Source: Thioflexithrix psekupsensis
GTDB lineage: Bacteria > Pseudomonadota > Gammaproteobacteria > Beggiatoales > Beggiatoaceae
Direction of reading: 5' to 3'
Assembly: GCF_002149925.1 (NCBI RefSeq)
Contig: NZ_MSLT01000024.1
Span: forward strand, 64,501 to 128,500
Length of the DNA stretch: 64,000 nucleotides
The position numbers and the translations under genes were made by a program. Below the pieces are notes generated by a model. The model was not told the origin of the DNA. It was given only the letters and a program-made list of their open reading frames with translations, and made no database searches. This document shows positions 40,401 to 48,491 of this stretch, piece after piece; the stretch's first letter is position 1, and each line of letters starts with the position of its first letter.

Positions 40401-42671
40401 AGTCTGTTCATTGGCTAACCATAAGTCAACTTGTTTCACTAAGGCATTAAATTCGCCATTTTCAAAGCGTTGTTTTAATGGATTGCGTTGTAATTTGCCA
40501 ATAGAACTTTTTGGAATATCGCTTTTAGCCACAGGTAACACATAAGCGGGCATCACGCCTAATTTGCGCACCAATTGCCCTTGAATACGACGGATAACAT
40601 CGGCTTGTGTTTCACCGTGGTGGCGGGTGTGGAAAAAAATCAGTAAATCATCGGTATTGCTTTCTTGGCGACGAATCGCGCAGGCAACGGTAAAACTGGC
40701 TTCTACGCCTTCGACGGTTTCTACAATGGCTTCAATCTCATGGCTATAATGGTTTAAGCCATTGATAATAATCATTTCTTTTTGGCGGCCGGTGATGGTC
40801 AGTCGCCCTTGATGTACCACACCCAAATCACCTGTATCAAACCAGCCATCTTGTGCCAGCACTTGGGCGGTTAATTCTGGGTTTTCGTAGTAACCTACGG
40901 TGATCATTGGCCCTTTAATTTGTAATAGCCCTATTGTACCTTGTGGTACAACATGCCCTTCTTGATCCAGTAAACGTAATGCAAAATTCGGCACGGGCTG
41001 TCCCACTTCGACATAAGGCGTATCGGGAGAAGCCAAACGTTGTAGGTAATCATGAGAAAATACGACAGCCGCCCCCGTTTCTGACATACCCCAAGCGGCT
41101 TGCATCACTTTGGGATTGAAGCCGTGTTGGCTCAGTAAACGCGCAAAAGCTTGGGCGGTTTGTGGTACAATCGGCTCGGCTACACTCAATAACGACTTGA
41201 CACAACGCAAATCCCAATGACCGCGCTTAATCGCTTCGGCGCGTTCGTTGATTAAACCGAGCGCAAAATTCGGAGCCCACGCATAAGTGACACGATAACG
41301 ATCAATCCAGTCTAACCAAATCAAAGGGTTATGCAAAAATAATTCGGTGGGCGCGTGAATTTGTTGGCTGCCCACATACACATCTCGAATACAACAACGC
41401 ACCAAACTGCCCACGTGATCCAAATGTAACCAGTTTAAACTGATCTCTTCTGCGGTAAAACGATTGTGCGCGGCAGAGCTGGCCACGTTATTGATCAAAG
41501 TCGAATGGGTCAACATCACGCCTTTGGGTTGTCCTGTTGATCCTGATGTAAACAAAAGAATGGCCACATCATGCGGATCAGCGTGATGCCAATGGTGATC
41601 GGGATCGCCTTGTGTCAGGTCTTCTACGCTTAAAATACGGGGCGGCGTGTCGAAAATGGTTAATTTTTGTAAGTCATTGAGTAATCCACGACGTGTCACA
41701 ATAAGCGGCCGCGCCAGCCGTTGCCAAATGTTGCCTAACAGTTGCACGGGCGCACTGTCCGCTTCGTATAACGGTGGCACGTGCGTGGGAACGGGAATAA
41801 ATCCCCCCGCTAAACAGCCCCAAAATATCGGAATGAAATCCGCATTGTGATCCAATTGTAAGATAATTTTGTCGCCAGTCTGACAACCCTGCTCACGTAA
41901 TCGCGCCAAGACCATCGCCGCCCGCTCCGCGAGTTCGGCATAACTTTGCCATTCTTCTCGCCCATCAAGGTGCAAATAACGCACGCCTTGCGCATACGAT
42001 TGTTGTGCGGTGTATTTTAAAACTTGCGGCAAAGTCAGCGGACGATCCGCAGGTAAAGGAATGTTTACCCCTTCTAAATACGACAAAGCGTGTTCACTTT
42101 GTGCTTCTTGCGAAGTACGTTGAGCGAGTTGGGGCGAGATAACAATGGAATGGTGCGGCGTTCGATCCTCATCTAACACATCGCTTAAATGCCACCGTGC
42201 CTGCTGTTTCACCTGTTCATGTGCGACAACGGTCAAGGGTTCAGGCGCGGCCAGCGGACGCAAGGCGTGTGTCCATTGCTGGCATAAGTCCTCGTCTTCT
42301 AAATAAGGCAGTTGTTTTAAGGCTTCTGTATCCACATCACCTTGTGCCGTGCGCGGCAATGCGGTGACGGGTAAAAAATGTACCCGTTGCCAAAAATTTT
42401 CCCAATCTATTGATAATTCTGGAAAAAATGCAGTAAGTCGCGTCTGAAGTTGGGTGCGGAGGCGTTGGGTATCGAGTGGGCTTTGTGTACTGACGAGGGC
42501 GAGACGTAAATGCGGAAGTTCGGACGTTGTTGGGGTTATTTGTACTGCAAATGCCTCACGAATGTGATTTTCATTGAATAGCGCGCCTTCAATTTGTCGT
42601 ATAAAAGAAGGGGTTAATTCTGGGAGATAAGCAGTATGGGTTAAATCGTTGGCATTCGTGAGATGTGTCAT
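34455..42671 (-). CDS. Hybrid NRPS megasynthase: AMP ligase-KR-T-C-A-T-TE
   Basis: 2738 residues. Domains: an unassigned 200-residue N-terminus; AMP ligase (about 205-735; LLFTSGSTGQPKG, QAAWGMSETGA, FDTGDLG); PKS-type ketoreductase with its structural half (760-1250; YLISGGLGDIG, catalytic HFSSVSS and GAYAAANGF); T1 (FFELGGHSLL, Ser about 1368); condensation (1425-1870; MHHIISDGWS); adenylation (1890-2395; AFTTGSTGEPKA, FNGYGATET, YRTGD); T2 (FFDLGGHSML, Ser about 2437); thioesterase (2490-2735). The TE nucleophile motif reads GAYCGD, with Cys at about 2562, and its His is in GFHLSLFEQPH. An A/AL-KR-T module suggests loading of a keto acid reduced to a hydroxy acid, then amide bond with one amino acid and release; that is inference. 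No KS, AT, PPTase or tailoring gene is adjacent. Confidence 0.93.
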   Translation of the reverse strand: MTHLTNANDLTHTAYLPELTPSFIRQIEGALFNENHIREAFAVQITPTTSELPHLRLALVSTQSPLDTQRLRTQLQTRLTAFFPELSIDWENFWQRVHFLPVTALPRTAQGDVDTEALKQLPYLEDEDLCQQWTHALRPLAAPEPLTVVAHEQVKQQARWHLSDVLDEDRTPHHSIVISPQLAQRTSQEAQSEHALSYLEGVNIPLPADRPLTLPQVLKYTAQQSYAQGVRYLHLDGREEWQSYAELAERAAMVLARLREQGCQTGDKIILQLDHNADFIPIFWGCLAGGFIPVPTHVPPLYEADSAPVQLLGNIWQRLARPLIVTRRGLLNDLQKLTIFDTPPRILSVEDLTQGDPDHHWHHADPHDVAILLFTSGSTGQPKGVMLTHSTLINNVASSAAHNRFTAEEISLNWLHLDHVGSLVRCCIRDVYVGSQQIHAPTELFLHNPLIWLDWIDRYRVTYAWAPNFALGLINERAEAIKRGHWDLRCVKSLLSVAEPIVPQTAQAFARLLSQHGFNPKVMQAAWGMSETGAAVVFSHDYLQRLASPDTPYVEVGQPVPNFALRLLDQEGHVVPQGTIGLLQIKGPMITVGYYENPELTAQVLAQDGWFDTGDLGVVHQGRLTITGRQKEMIIINGLNHYSHEIEAIVETVEGVEASFTVACAIRRQESNTDDLLIFFHTRHHGETQADVIRRIQGQLVRKLGVMPAYVLPVAKSDIPKSSIGKLQRNPLKQRFENGEFNALVKQVDLWLANEQTLPAWFYRLNWQAYQLPSAQKIEPIAAEKTLYLCFNDECGLAQSFIKTCDNNALIIQVEKGESFQILAENYYRINPDNVADYHQLFAHIPSSILHTYWLHGWQYTEQAPVIQNSDDWHKVQALGLNSLLHGVKQWLAQNPDSDQTLQLICYSSYSESVLPDDLLSAPQRGMLDAWLKTVNHEQPRIQARHLDLLPADLTGNLHALQQEIQHHSLDVRLVWRKGIRYVSRLQAVDLNQETKKTMPLVSGGFYLISGGLGDIGVALARLLLMDYKARLLLIGRTALPPRAEWQGIIEQNQPVGKKLALLQDLEALAGEIRYLAADITDFEKLNHTINDLEQHWQTPLAGVIHLARVTHQALITEETSDTLAAMLRPKVQGTWVLDQLLQTRPEAIFIHFSSVSSVLGTYNMGAYAAANGFLDHFAQYQRQKNRKSYCFGWSIWEEVGQDRAYQLREVSRARGYHTLSTTQGLTSLRIGLLHDQPYLTVGLDGYNAWLRQHVQHPAESVLHLTAAVSGQVKLSALRQYAAKLMIPDPFGQNTSCDIRHFERLPLLEPDQHIDRAQLSRWLSQSQRGQKMYARDELEQQIAQIWETILDTYGLGIHDNFFELGGHSLLATQIMFRLHKTLGINLPQRVLFENPTIAKLAEKCRTLNNDTARQLIEKREQAIDKIPLSFAQQRLWFLEQLEGQTAAYNIHVLLDIHGHLDRYDLQSSLNTLLQRHAILRTAFRTDAEQMPYQFIDPHCRQCSFDYSDLRLEKNVDSILDTLKHQAAEHLFHLNAPPLLYLHWVQLADERHQLLLTMHHIISDGWSIRLLCHELFQCYGALRQGKAIDLPELTIDYADYTLWQRAYLQGEVLDQKLAYWQRQLANAPILSTLPTDRPRPAIQTYHGTEEQLVLPKTLSNALQQSSRQAGVTLFMTLFSAFQVLLYRYSGQSDLVIGMPSAGRSHPQLEKLVGFFIDTIALRTPLDSIVPDCSADQLTFTQVLQKVQQLAIEAYNHEEVPFEKIVEVLQPQRNLSYTPIFQIWFNMLNLEAAHFDSADVQIEYIPTANTLSKFDITLYVKETVNGIELRLVYNPDLYEATRIVEFLQQYHHLLTQVVAHPEARLHEYSLRTPHARLPDPRMPLPCVYLPTVLDQLATQAAQSPAHFALVGLGETWDYRTLWGNVCRLAAALRQAGVAQNEVVAVYGDRSPWFVAALLGIWHCGAAFTILNPHYPPQRLAQFAKTARIHSLLLLTPDCPVELKNLSVSIYQLPDLLNASISITENDLLAISPKAKAHDVAYVAFTTGSTGEPKAILGAHYPLSHFFDWYVKSFGFNADDRFSLISGLAHDPLLRDMFTAYYCGACVYIPYPDELAQLEPLANWIHSHHITVSHLTPAMADVLSLTATTPLISLKHVVFGGDRLSRHALNQFRQIAPNAQCFNGYGATETPQLMSLYHLDNAEYENAPLGYGIDGVQLLILTANGQLAGVGERGEIYIRSPYLSLGYLDEEQTAQRFLLNPFRSEEKTREDRLYRTGDAGYYLADGRVLFLGRIDNQVKIRGFRVELGEIESRLRMRNDIEEIVVDYRLIQGSEERQLVAYLVPQSGQSLDEAELTRQLRLQLPDYMIPVAYVSLARLPLNANGKVNRAALPDPVLSLVKSEVVAPRTLLEKQLAAAWSKVLNRDAIGVHDNFFDLGGHSMLALRLMSHIEKQTGQKASLSLLFQTPTIAGLAAAMGGESKQELTAIQAVQTSGKNPPLFFLSAPHYARALSNAMGSEQPFYGLNIFAFQDMPEDELTMQVVAQRFVKEMKQIQATGPYFIGAYCGDARIAMAVVHHLSELGEPIAFFGVIDFFKWRQRRWARHAANVKRFGLLRYGLHKLRTRFNFSLIMKRLLIKLSQRFMGKNKAEQKLPQELKIIAFIRRFEAARSAYRITPYPGQITFFLSEEILPEHAPDYAALGEKGSEVCLISGFHLSLFEQPHLDELAQAMMREMERRGDRN

Positions 42672-42691
42672 TGTATTATTTCCAGTAGAGA

Positions 42692-43261
42692 TCAGGCTTT
42701 AGGTAAGGTGACACCGCGTTGCCCTTGATATTTGCCGCTGCGGTCGCGGTAAGAGGTTTCACAAACCTGCTCCGCGCCGAGAAACAGCAGTTGTGCCACG
42801 CCTTCATGGGCATAGATTTTAGCAGGTAATGGGGTGGTGTTAGAAAATTCTAAAGTAATATGCCCTTCCCATTCAGGCTCTAGCGGCGTAACGTTGACGA
42901 TAATACCGCAACGCGCATAAGTCGATTTTCCCAGACAAATCACTAATACATCACGCGGAATGCGCAAGTATTCCACACTACGCGCTAAAGCAAAAGAGTT
43001 GGGTGGAATAATACACATATCATCAATTCTATCGACAAAATTACCCGCTTCAAATTGTTTGGGATCGACGATGGTCGAATTAATATTGGTGAATATTTTA
43101 AATTCGTTGGCACAACGCACGTCGTAACCATAACTAGAAGTGCCGTAGGAGATAACGGGTTGTTGTTGGGTATTTTGTTTAATTTGGTGTTCGGCAAAGG
43201 GTTCTATCATGCCGTGTTGGGTGGCCATGTGCCGAATCCAACGATCTGATTTTATGCTCAT
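42692..43261 (-). CDS. dcd: dCTP deaminase
   Basis: 189 residues, typical of Dcd. It deaminates dCTP to dUTP for dTMP synthesis. Motifs: [21 protein letters not shown], the catalytic [31 protein letters not shown] with the key Glu, and the C-terminal [15 protein letters not shown] that closes the active site. It lies 20 bases before the megasynthase on the same strand, probably by chance. Confidence 0.96.
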   Translation of the reverse strand: MSIKSDRWIRHMATQHGMIEPFAEHQIKQNTQQQPVISYGTSSYGYDVRCANEFKIFTNINSTIVDPKQFEAGNFVDRIDDMCIIPPNSFALARSVEYLRIPRDVLVICLGKSTYARCGIIVNVTPLEPEWEGHITLEFSNTTPLPAKIYAHEGVAQLLFLGAEQVCETSYRDRSGKYQGQRGVTLPKA

Positions 43262-43374
43262 GATGGGAATGGAGAGTGGTTATTGATGGGGGGATTATAG
43301 CAAAGTTTTGCGAGAATTCGGAATGTAGGGGATTTGAGAATTTTTAGAAGGGATTAATTTGGGTTAGTTTTTTT

Positions 43375-43477
43375 GTCTGAATCAGAATTTACGGAATTTT
43401 AGGATTTTCAGAATTGAAGAATAAAAACTTCTTGTAAGAGTTAATTTTGAAAATTCTTGTGTCTGGAAATTCTGATT
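43375..43477. repeat. CTGAATCAGAATTTACAG repeat copy
   Basis: Starts GTCTGAATCAGAATTTACGG, contains AGGATTTTCAGAATTGAAG and ends with the inverted GGAAATTCTGATTTCA, reaching to the stop of the Roco gene. Same family as 51508-51632 and 34209-34291. Confidence 0.65.
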
Positions 43478-46051
43478 TCATCCACGATTCTCCTTAAAAA
43501 ACCATTTTAAAACGCTATCCAAATGCGATAAAGCGATGGGTACGTTGTTATCAAGCTCGCGGTCAGAAAGATGCGCGCCTTCTCGGCTTTGTTCATTAAT
43601 TTTAAACATTAAATCGATTATTGTGGCATCTGGGGTAAAAGGCTGGTTTTTTAAATTATCCAGATTTTTGCCAAGCATTTTATCAGGGGGAGTTTTTTTA
43701 TTTTTGCTGTACAAATCACGCACAATACATTCTAATGCTTTTCTGGAATGAATTAAGACATCATCGGCGCGAGTTATTTCAAGAATAGCGGCAATTTCTT
43801 TTTGAATGGGCGAGTTATTAGGGCATTTATTACGATGATTTTTTAAGGGTTTCAATTGTTCTTCCCAAAGAAGAAATTTTGCATTTTTATCTCGGTTAAA
43901 AAATGACTTAAAATCCTCCATATTCGCCCAAACGCCGTTAATCGTTTGAATTTGCCGATTCTGTTTTGGTGCGTTTTCCACATCAATTCTACGCACAAAA
44001 TCCTCTCCATCTAATGACCACCATTCCTCCACTTGATCATCTTTTTGGATTCTATCAAATTCATTCCGCACTTTATCCAATAGATTTTGTGGATTATTAC
44101 CTGCCACCATGATTTGTAAATAAGGTTTTTCTGCGTTAAAAAAACCTTCGATGAGGGCTAAATTTCCCTGCTCATCTTTCAATTGACAACCATTTTTCCA
44201 CAAACTAGATATTTTCCCCCAATAATGCGTGCGCACAATAAAACTTTGCAAATTGCCATAATGTAAAAACCGATATTCATAACGCACAAATCGTTTTTTA
44301 TCATTCTGTTCCCATAAATCAATTAATGCCTCTGGTTTTTCCTCTGGCAATAAAGCAGGCGCAATAAAACGACGTTCGGAAAAAAGTTTTTCAGAATCAT
44401 AATCTAGTTCAAAACAAATCTCACAAGATTTCATGAAATCTAAAAATAATTCCTGCTCTGTTTCATCAAATTGTTGCCACACATGTTTTAATTGCGCTGC
44501 GCCAAATTCACCATTTTTTACCAATTGTGGAAAAACGCCTTGACGATCAAATAAAGTATAAACCGCATCAATCGCCCATTTTTGGTCTAAAATGATTTGG
44601 TTTTGAAATAGATTTTCTTGATAAAATACCCAGCTTGTATCATGTAAATATTTTAGCAAAGTATGCGCATGTTCATTATCCAATCCAAATTTTTGACACA
44701 ACTTGTTAAATTCGGTTAAAGAAAGGGTTTTTTTAGAGGTTTGCCACTTTTGTAACTGAGTCTGTACATCCCACCATGATTTAGGAAAAATGACGCAGGT
44801 TTTTTCAAGTAATTTTTCAACTTGTTCCATTAAATGTTGTTCAAAAAAAGTAAAGCCATTGTGTTTATCTTGTGAAGATTCCACGGCAATAGACGCAACA
44901 ATATTATAACGCTGACGCAAATCCGCTAAATTTTTCGGGATTTGTTCCCCATCGCGCTGTTTTTTAGTTTGCACGATTAAAATAGGGCTGTTATCGCCTA
45001 AATTTTTCGCATAATCTAACCAATAATTTAAGGGATAATTACGATAAGGATGATCACCTTCTTTTTGCTCAGGTTCTTTTTCTGTTTGAGCATCCCACAC
45101 TAAAACAAAAATCGCTTTGGTTTGCATAAACAAGCGATGGGTGGCGTGATAAATGTCTTGTCCACCAAAATCCCAAATGTGTAGTTGAATCGTTTTAAAT
45201 TGCTTTTCTTTAGCGAGTTTTTTTAAGGAATAATGCCGCAATTGAATCGCATGGGTAGAAGGTTCTTTTTCGTCAAAAGTCTTGTCCAGCCACCGCTTGA
45301 GCAAACAAGTTTTACCCACACGCCCATTACCAACTAAAATCACTTTAGCTTGATAAGTTTGGATTTGCTGTTTTTCTAGGTCTTCGAGGTAGTGACGGAC
45401 TGGAATTAAAACATCTGCACTCATTAAAACATCTCCATATTCATATTCACGATTAAAAATTTCTTCTGGTATATTTTTAATGGGATTTCCATAAAGTTCA
45501 AGCTCTATCAATTTTGGGAAATTATTGAGAAAATCTAAAGTGATTTCTTGAATTTGATTATTCTTTAAATCCAACTCAGTCAAAGCGGTCAAGCCTTGTA
45601 ACGGGCTTAGGTCGCTAATTTGATTGTTCCATAAGCTCAACCCAGTCAAAGCGGTCAAGCCTTGTAACGGGCTTAGGTCGCTAATTTGATTACTGCCTAA
45701 ATCCAACTGAGTCAAAGCGGTCAAGCCTTGTAACGGGCTTAGGTCGCTGATTTGATTACCTGTTAAATCCAACAGAGTCAAAGCGGTCAAGCCTTGTAAC
45801 GGGCTTAGGTCGCTGATTTGATTACCTGTTAAATCCAACAGAGTCAAAGCGGTCAAGCCTTGTAACGGGCTTAGGTCTTCTATTATTTCACACCACGTCA
45901 GATGCAAACCCACCACTTCCCCTTGCTCATTCAAGGCAAATTCAGCTCGTCGCTCTTCATAATATTCCCCAATCTCCCCCAACTCCACCTGCTCAAGCGC
46001 AAATCCCAAATCCTTCTCTAATTGCAAAATCACTTTAGGTTTATTTGGCAT
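43478..46051 (-). CDS. Roco protein: LRR-Roc-COR with C-terminal HEPN/DUF4145-like domain
   Basis: 857 residues. N-terminal leucine-rich repeats (about 45-195; five near-identical 22-residue units with consensus ISDLSPLQGLTALTxLDL). Roc GTPase from about 233: P-loop GNGRVGKTCLL, G3 WDFGGQD, with a degenerate G4 (VQTKKQRD). COR dimerisation domain about 440-640 (FPKSWWDVQTQLQ; LKYLHDTSWVFYQ; WAIDAVYTLFD). C-terminal helical domain about 755-857: VLIHSRKALECIVRDLY then INEQSREGAHLSDRE, resembling DUF4145/HEPN modules. Roco proteins are cytoplasmic GTP switches controlled by dimerisation; a HEPN-like effector would make it a conflict or stress sensor. Repeats in the surrounding DNA suggest an accessory location. 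Confidence 0.9.
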   Translation of the reverse strand: MPNKPKVILQLEKDLGFALEQVELGEIGEYYEERRAEFALNEQGEVVGLHLTWCEIIEDLSPLQGLTALTLLDLTGNQISDLSPLQGLTALTLLDLTGNQISDLSPLQGLTALTQLDLGSNQISDLSPLQGLTALTGLSLWNNQISDLSPLQGLTALTELDLKNNQIQEITLDFLNNFPKLIELELYGNPIKNIPEEIFNREYEYGDVLMSADVLIPVRHYLEDLEKQQIQTYQAKVILVGNGRVGKTCLLKRWLDKTFDEKEPSTHAIQLRHYSLKKLAKEKQFKTIQLHIWDFGGQDIYHATHRLFMQTKAIFVLVWDAQTEKEPEQKEGDHPYRNYPLNYWLDYAKNLGDNSPILIVQTKKQRDGEQIPKNLADLRQRYNIVASIAVESSQDKHNGFTFFEQHLMEQVEKLLEKTCVIFPKSWWDVQTQLQKWQTSKKTLSLTEFNKLCQKFGLDNEHAHTLLKYLHDTSWVFYQENLFQNQIILDQKWAIDAVYTLFDRQGVFPQLVKNGEFGAAQLKHVWQQFDETEQELFLDFMKSCEICFELDYDSEKLFSERRFIAPALLPEEKPEALIDLWEQNDKKRFVRYEYRFLHYGNLQSFIVRTHYWGKISSLWKNGCQLKDEQGNLALIEGFFNAEKPYLQIMVAGNNPQNLLDKVRNEFDRIQKDDQVEEWWSLDGEDFVRRIDVENAPKQNRQIQTINGVWANMEDFKSFFNRDKNAKFLLWEEQLKPLKNHRNKCPNNSPIQKEIAAILEITRADDVLIHSRKALECIVRDLYSKNKKTPPDKMLGKNLDNLKNQPFTPDATIIDLMFKINEQSREGAHLSDRELDNNVPIALSHLDSVLKWFFKENRG
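45579..45877. repeat. Five 66-bp tandem repeats encoding the LRRs
   Basis: The 35-base core GTCAAAGCGGTCAAGCCTTG... recurs with starts at 45579, 45645, 45711, 45777 and 45843, exactly 66 bases apart, and is identical in all five. The spacer part varies slightly. Each unit encodes one 22-residue LRR. The uniformity at silent positions points to recent expansion or gene conversion. Confidence 0.9.
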
Positions 46052-46123
46052 GGTTGAAAATGTTCCTTTTTAAGAAAGAATCGGCTTTTTTAAGGGAGTT
46101 ATTTCTGATGCAGATAAAAAATT

Positions 46124-46852
46124 TTACGCGCCTTGCCGTACCCACTCGCCAAAACGACGCAACACCTGTTGGCTTTCAGGACAATCTGTCACATTGCGTA
46201 ATAATTGTTCCATGCTATAACCATATTCAGCAAAAGAAATTTCACGGGCATGAATATAACGGCGGGTAATTTCTGCATTAAACTCAGGATGAAATTGCAC
46301 ACCCCAACAACATTGCCCAATACGAAATGCTTGATGATTATCGTGTGCATTGCGCGCTAAAATAACGGCATGATTCGGTAAATCAATCACCGTTTGCGCA
46401 TGAACAGAATAAGCCATTAAAGAAGAAGATAAATGATTAAATAACAGATCATTTTTAGCCTCTGCCATTAATTCAATTTGAATCACGCCAATTTCATAAC
46501 CTTTAGGATTATAATCCACTCTTCCACCCATCGCATGAGCAATTAATTGATGCCCATAACAAATGCCCAATACAGGATAATTCGCTTCAATCGCTTGTCG
46601 CAACCATTCGGCTGTTTTTTCGCTCCAAATTTCCCGATCTGTCACCATCGCATTAGAACCAGTAATTACAATGCCAGAAATCGCATTATTCTCGTTTAAT
46701 TCGGGCAAAGATTCCCCCAAATAAACCGCCACCGTTTGCACTTCTGCATCGGCATATCCTAAACCATCGCGCACCCAATCTTCAAAATCACCATAATCCG
46801 TTCTAATCGCATCAATGGTGCAGCCTGTTTTAATAATCAACATCTTCAACAT
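46124..46852 (-). CDS. Class I glutamine amidotransferase (GMP synthase-like, YfeJ type)
   Basis: 242 residues. Nucleophile Cys in VLGICYGHQLIAHAMGG, His/Glu in WGVQFHPEFNAEI: a complete triad. The protein stands alone without a synthetase domain. Related stand-alone proteins act on gamma-glutamyl compounds or remain unassigned. A ribosome site is not obvious; the second Met is two residues on. It lies between the Roco gene and a lipoprotein gene, all on the minus strand. Confidence 0.85.
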   Translation of the reverse strand: MLKMLIIKTGCTIDAIRTDYGDFEDWVRDGLGYADAEVQTVAVYLGESLPELNENNAISGIVITGSNAMVTDREIWSEKTAEWLRQAIEANYPVLGICYGHQLIAHAMGGRVDYNPKGYEIGVIQIELMAEAKNDLLFNHLSSSLMAYSVHAQTVIDLPNHAVILARNAHDNHQAFRIGQCCWGVQFHPEFNAEITRRYIHAREISFAEYGYSMEQLLRNVTDCPESQQVLRRFGEWVRQGA

Positions 46853-46876
46853 AAGTAAATTCCATTCACTGGTTTA

Positions 46877-47749
46877 TTAATTTTTTGCCGTTAAAGGTTC
46901 TAAATACGTTTTTAAGCGATTTCTCCAGCCCAATAACCAGCGTGATTCCTGACGTTCAGCGGGTGCATTTTGCACGCGACGAGTGAGAATAACATCAGCC
47001 GCATCAGCAAATTCTTGTAAAGGAGAAGCGGTATTTCCTGTCATCGCCGATAACACTTGCAATAACCCCCAACCTTGTTCTTGATAACGCTCTGTTAATG
47101 CCACACCTTCCCCTTTAAAATTCACATAATCCAATAACGCATAAACGCCTTGTGGAGTCTGTGCCACGCGATAAAATTGCGTTTTAATTAACGCACGTTC
47201 GGCTTCGTTGCTTAATGTTTGCAACATCACGGGCAATGCCTGTTCTAAACGACGAATAATAAACTGCACTTGGTCAGGAATGCTGTCTAACATGAATTGC
47301 CGCAATTCCGTCATTTGTGGCGTATCTTTAGCCGCTAAAAAAGCCTCGCGGTTTGGCCATGGATTCACCGTGATATTTTGCAACCAAACGGGTAAAGTAT
47401 AATTGCGTTCTTTTAAGAATTTTAACAAATCAGGAAATGTCTCTGTATAAGGGCGATGATTGGTTTCAGGATACCAAATAAAATGACCAATTCCCAAAGA
47501 AGCAAAATGTTCCCCTTGATTCCAAGAAGTGAGTCCTTCTATTTTGGCAGAACTTTCATTCATCCAAATCTTTTGCCCAATCACCAAGGCATCGCGTTGC
47601 GCCACTTCAATATAAGCGGGTTTAATTGGCTCTGCAATCACCACAGATTCGGCGGGAACTTTAGGGGTTTGGCTGCAACTGCTTAATGTCATCATCGCAG
47701 GAGTTATTAACAAACCTGTTAAAGCAATACGATAGCTTATTTTTAACAT
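46877..47749 (-). CDS. Lipoprotein of unknown function (IWMNES...SLGIGHFIWYP family)
   Basis: 290 residues from the ATG at 47749 (GTGGAG at 7-8 bases; an earlier GTG at 47761 overlaps this ribosome site). A lipoprotein signal ends in TLSSC (Cys about 25). The mature domain begins with a conserved-looking block: GQKIWMNESSAKIEGLTSWNQGEHFASLGIGHFIWYPE, with Glu residues spaced as in some glycan-acting enzymes. The rest is helical. I recognise the block as recurring in proteobacterial lipoproteins but cannot name an activity. Outer-membrane anchoring is likely (Ser after the Cys). Confidence 0.78.
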   Translation of the reverse strand: MLKISYRIALTGLLITPAMMTLSSCSQTPKVPAESVVIAEPIKPAYIEVAQRDALVIGQKIWMNESSAKIEGLTSWNQGEHFASLGIGHFIWYPETNHRPYTETFPDLLKFLKERNYTLPVWLQNITVNPWPNREAFLAAKDTPQMTELRQFMLDSIPDQVQFIIRRLEQALPVMLQTLSNEAERALIKTQFYRVAQTPQGVYALLDYVNFKGEGVALTERYQEQGWGLLQVLSAMTGNTASPLQEFADAADVILTRRVQNAPAERQESRWLLGWRNRLKTYLEPLTAKN

Positions 47750-47764
47750 AAAAAACTCCACTGA

Positions 47765-48112
47765 TTAACGATTAAATTTAACAAAAGCGTGCTGATTTTC
47801 AATTTTAACCTCATAACGGGTTAAATTATCACAAATGGCATTGCGACAATGACCATCTTTTAAAGAAAAACGATATTTATGAAAAGGGCAAGTGATACTG
47901 TCTCCATTCACCTGCCCCAGTTCTAATGAATAACCCAAATGTGGGCATTTTGCCTCAAAACAATGGACATTTTCCCCTTCTCGACCGACCAATAACAAGT
48001 CATCGTTTACCAGAATAAATAAACACCCTTGCTCTGGAATTTGATACAATTCAGCCAATGGCAACCAATCGGTATCTAATTGCGTCATTTGTTTAGACAT
48101 TGTTTTATTCAC
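47765..48112 (-). CDS. Rieske [2Fe-2S] ferredoxin-like protein
   Basis: 115 residues. Cluster motifs C-P-H (about 56-58, in AKCPHLGYSL) and C-P-F-H (about 75-78, in TCPFHKYRF) fit a Rieske-type cluster with two Cys and two His ligands, in a soluble NirD/ferredoxin-type protein without a membrane anchor. It probably transfers electrons to an oxygenase or reductase; no such enzyme is adjacent. Start could also be the Met five residues on. Divergent from folB with only 13 bases between, so promoters must overlap the genes. Confidence 0.88.
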   Translation of the reverse strand: MNKTMSKQMTQLDTDWLPLAELYQIPEQGCLFILVNDDLLLVGREGENVHCFEAKCPHLGYSLELGQVNGDSITCPFHKYRFSLKDGHCRNAICDNLTRYEVKIENQHAFVKFNR

Positions 48113-48125
48113 AACGGGAAAAAAA

Positions 48126-48491
48126 ATGGATATTATCTATTTACGTGATCTGAGAATAGACACCGTGATCGGCATTTATGGTTGGGAGCGGCAAGTCAAA
48201 CAGACTATTGTTTTTGATTTAGAAATGGCAACCGATATTAGAAAAGCCGCCCATTCTGATTGTATCGAAGATACTTTGAATTATAAAGCGGTGGCGAAGC
48301 GTTTGATTGATTTTGTCGGTCACAGCCAATTCGCTTTGGTAGAAACGTTAGCCGAGCGAGTGTGTGAGATTATTGTAACGGAATTTAACGTGCCTTGGGT
48401 ACGTTTGCAACTGAATAAAAAAGGCGCGGTGCGCGGCGCACGCGATGTGGGAATTATTATTGAACGAGGAGTGAAACCAGAACATGGCTGA
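48126..48491 (+). CDS. folB: Dihydroneopterin aldolase FolB
   Basis: 121 residues, standard length. It converts dihydroneopterin to hydroxymethyl-dihydropterin and glycolaldehyde in folate synthesis. Motifs: IYLRDLRIDTVIGIYGWERQVKQ with the conserved Glu, DTLNYKAVAKRL, SQFALVETLAERV and the Lys in LNKKGAVRGARDVG. It overlaps folK by 8 bases. Confidence 0.95.
   Translation: MDIIYLRDLRIDTVIGIYGWERQVKQTIVFDLEMATDIRKAAHSDCIEDTLNYKAVAKRLIDFVGHSQFALVETLAERVCEIIVTEFNVPWVRLQLNKKGAVRGARDVGIIIERGVKPEHG

Noticed and set aside
45579-45877. Regularly spaced repeats as a possible CRISPR array
   Set aside because: The 66-base units are in frame inside a coding gene and encode leucine-rich repeats; the spacer parts are also similar.
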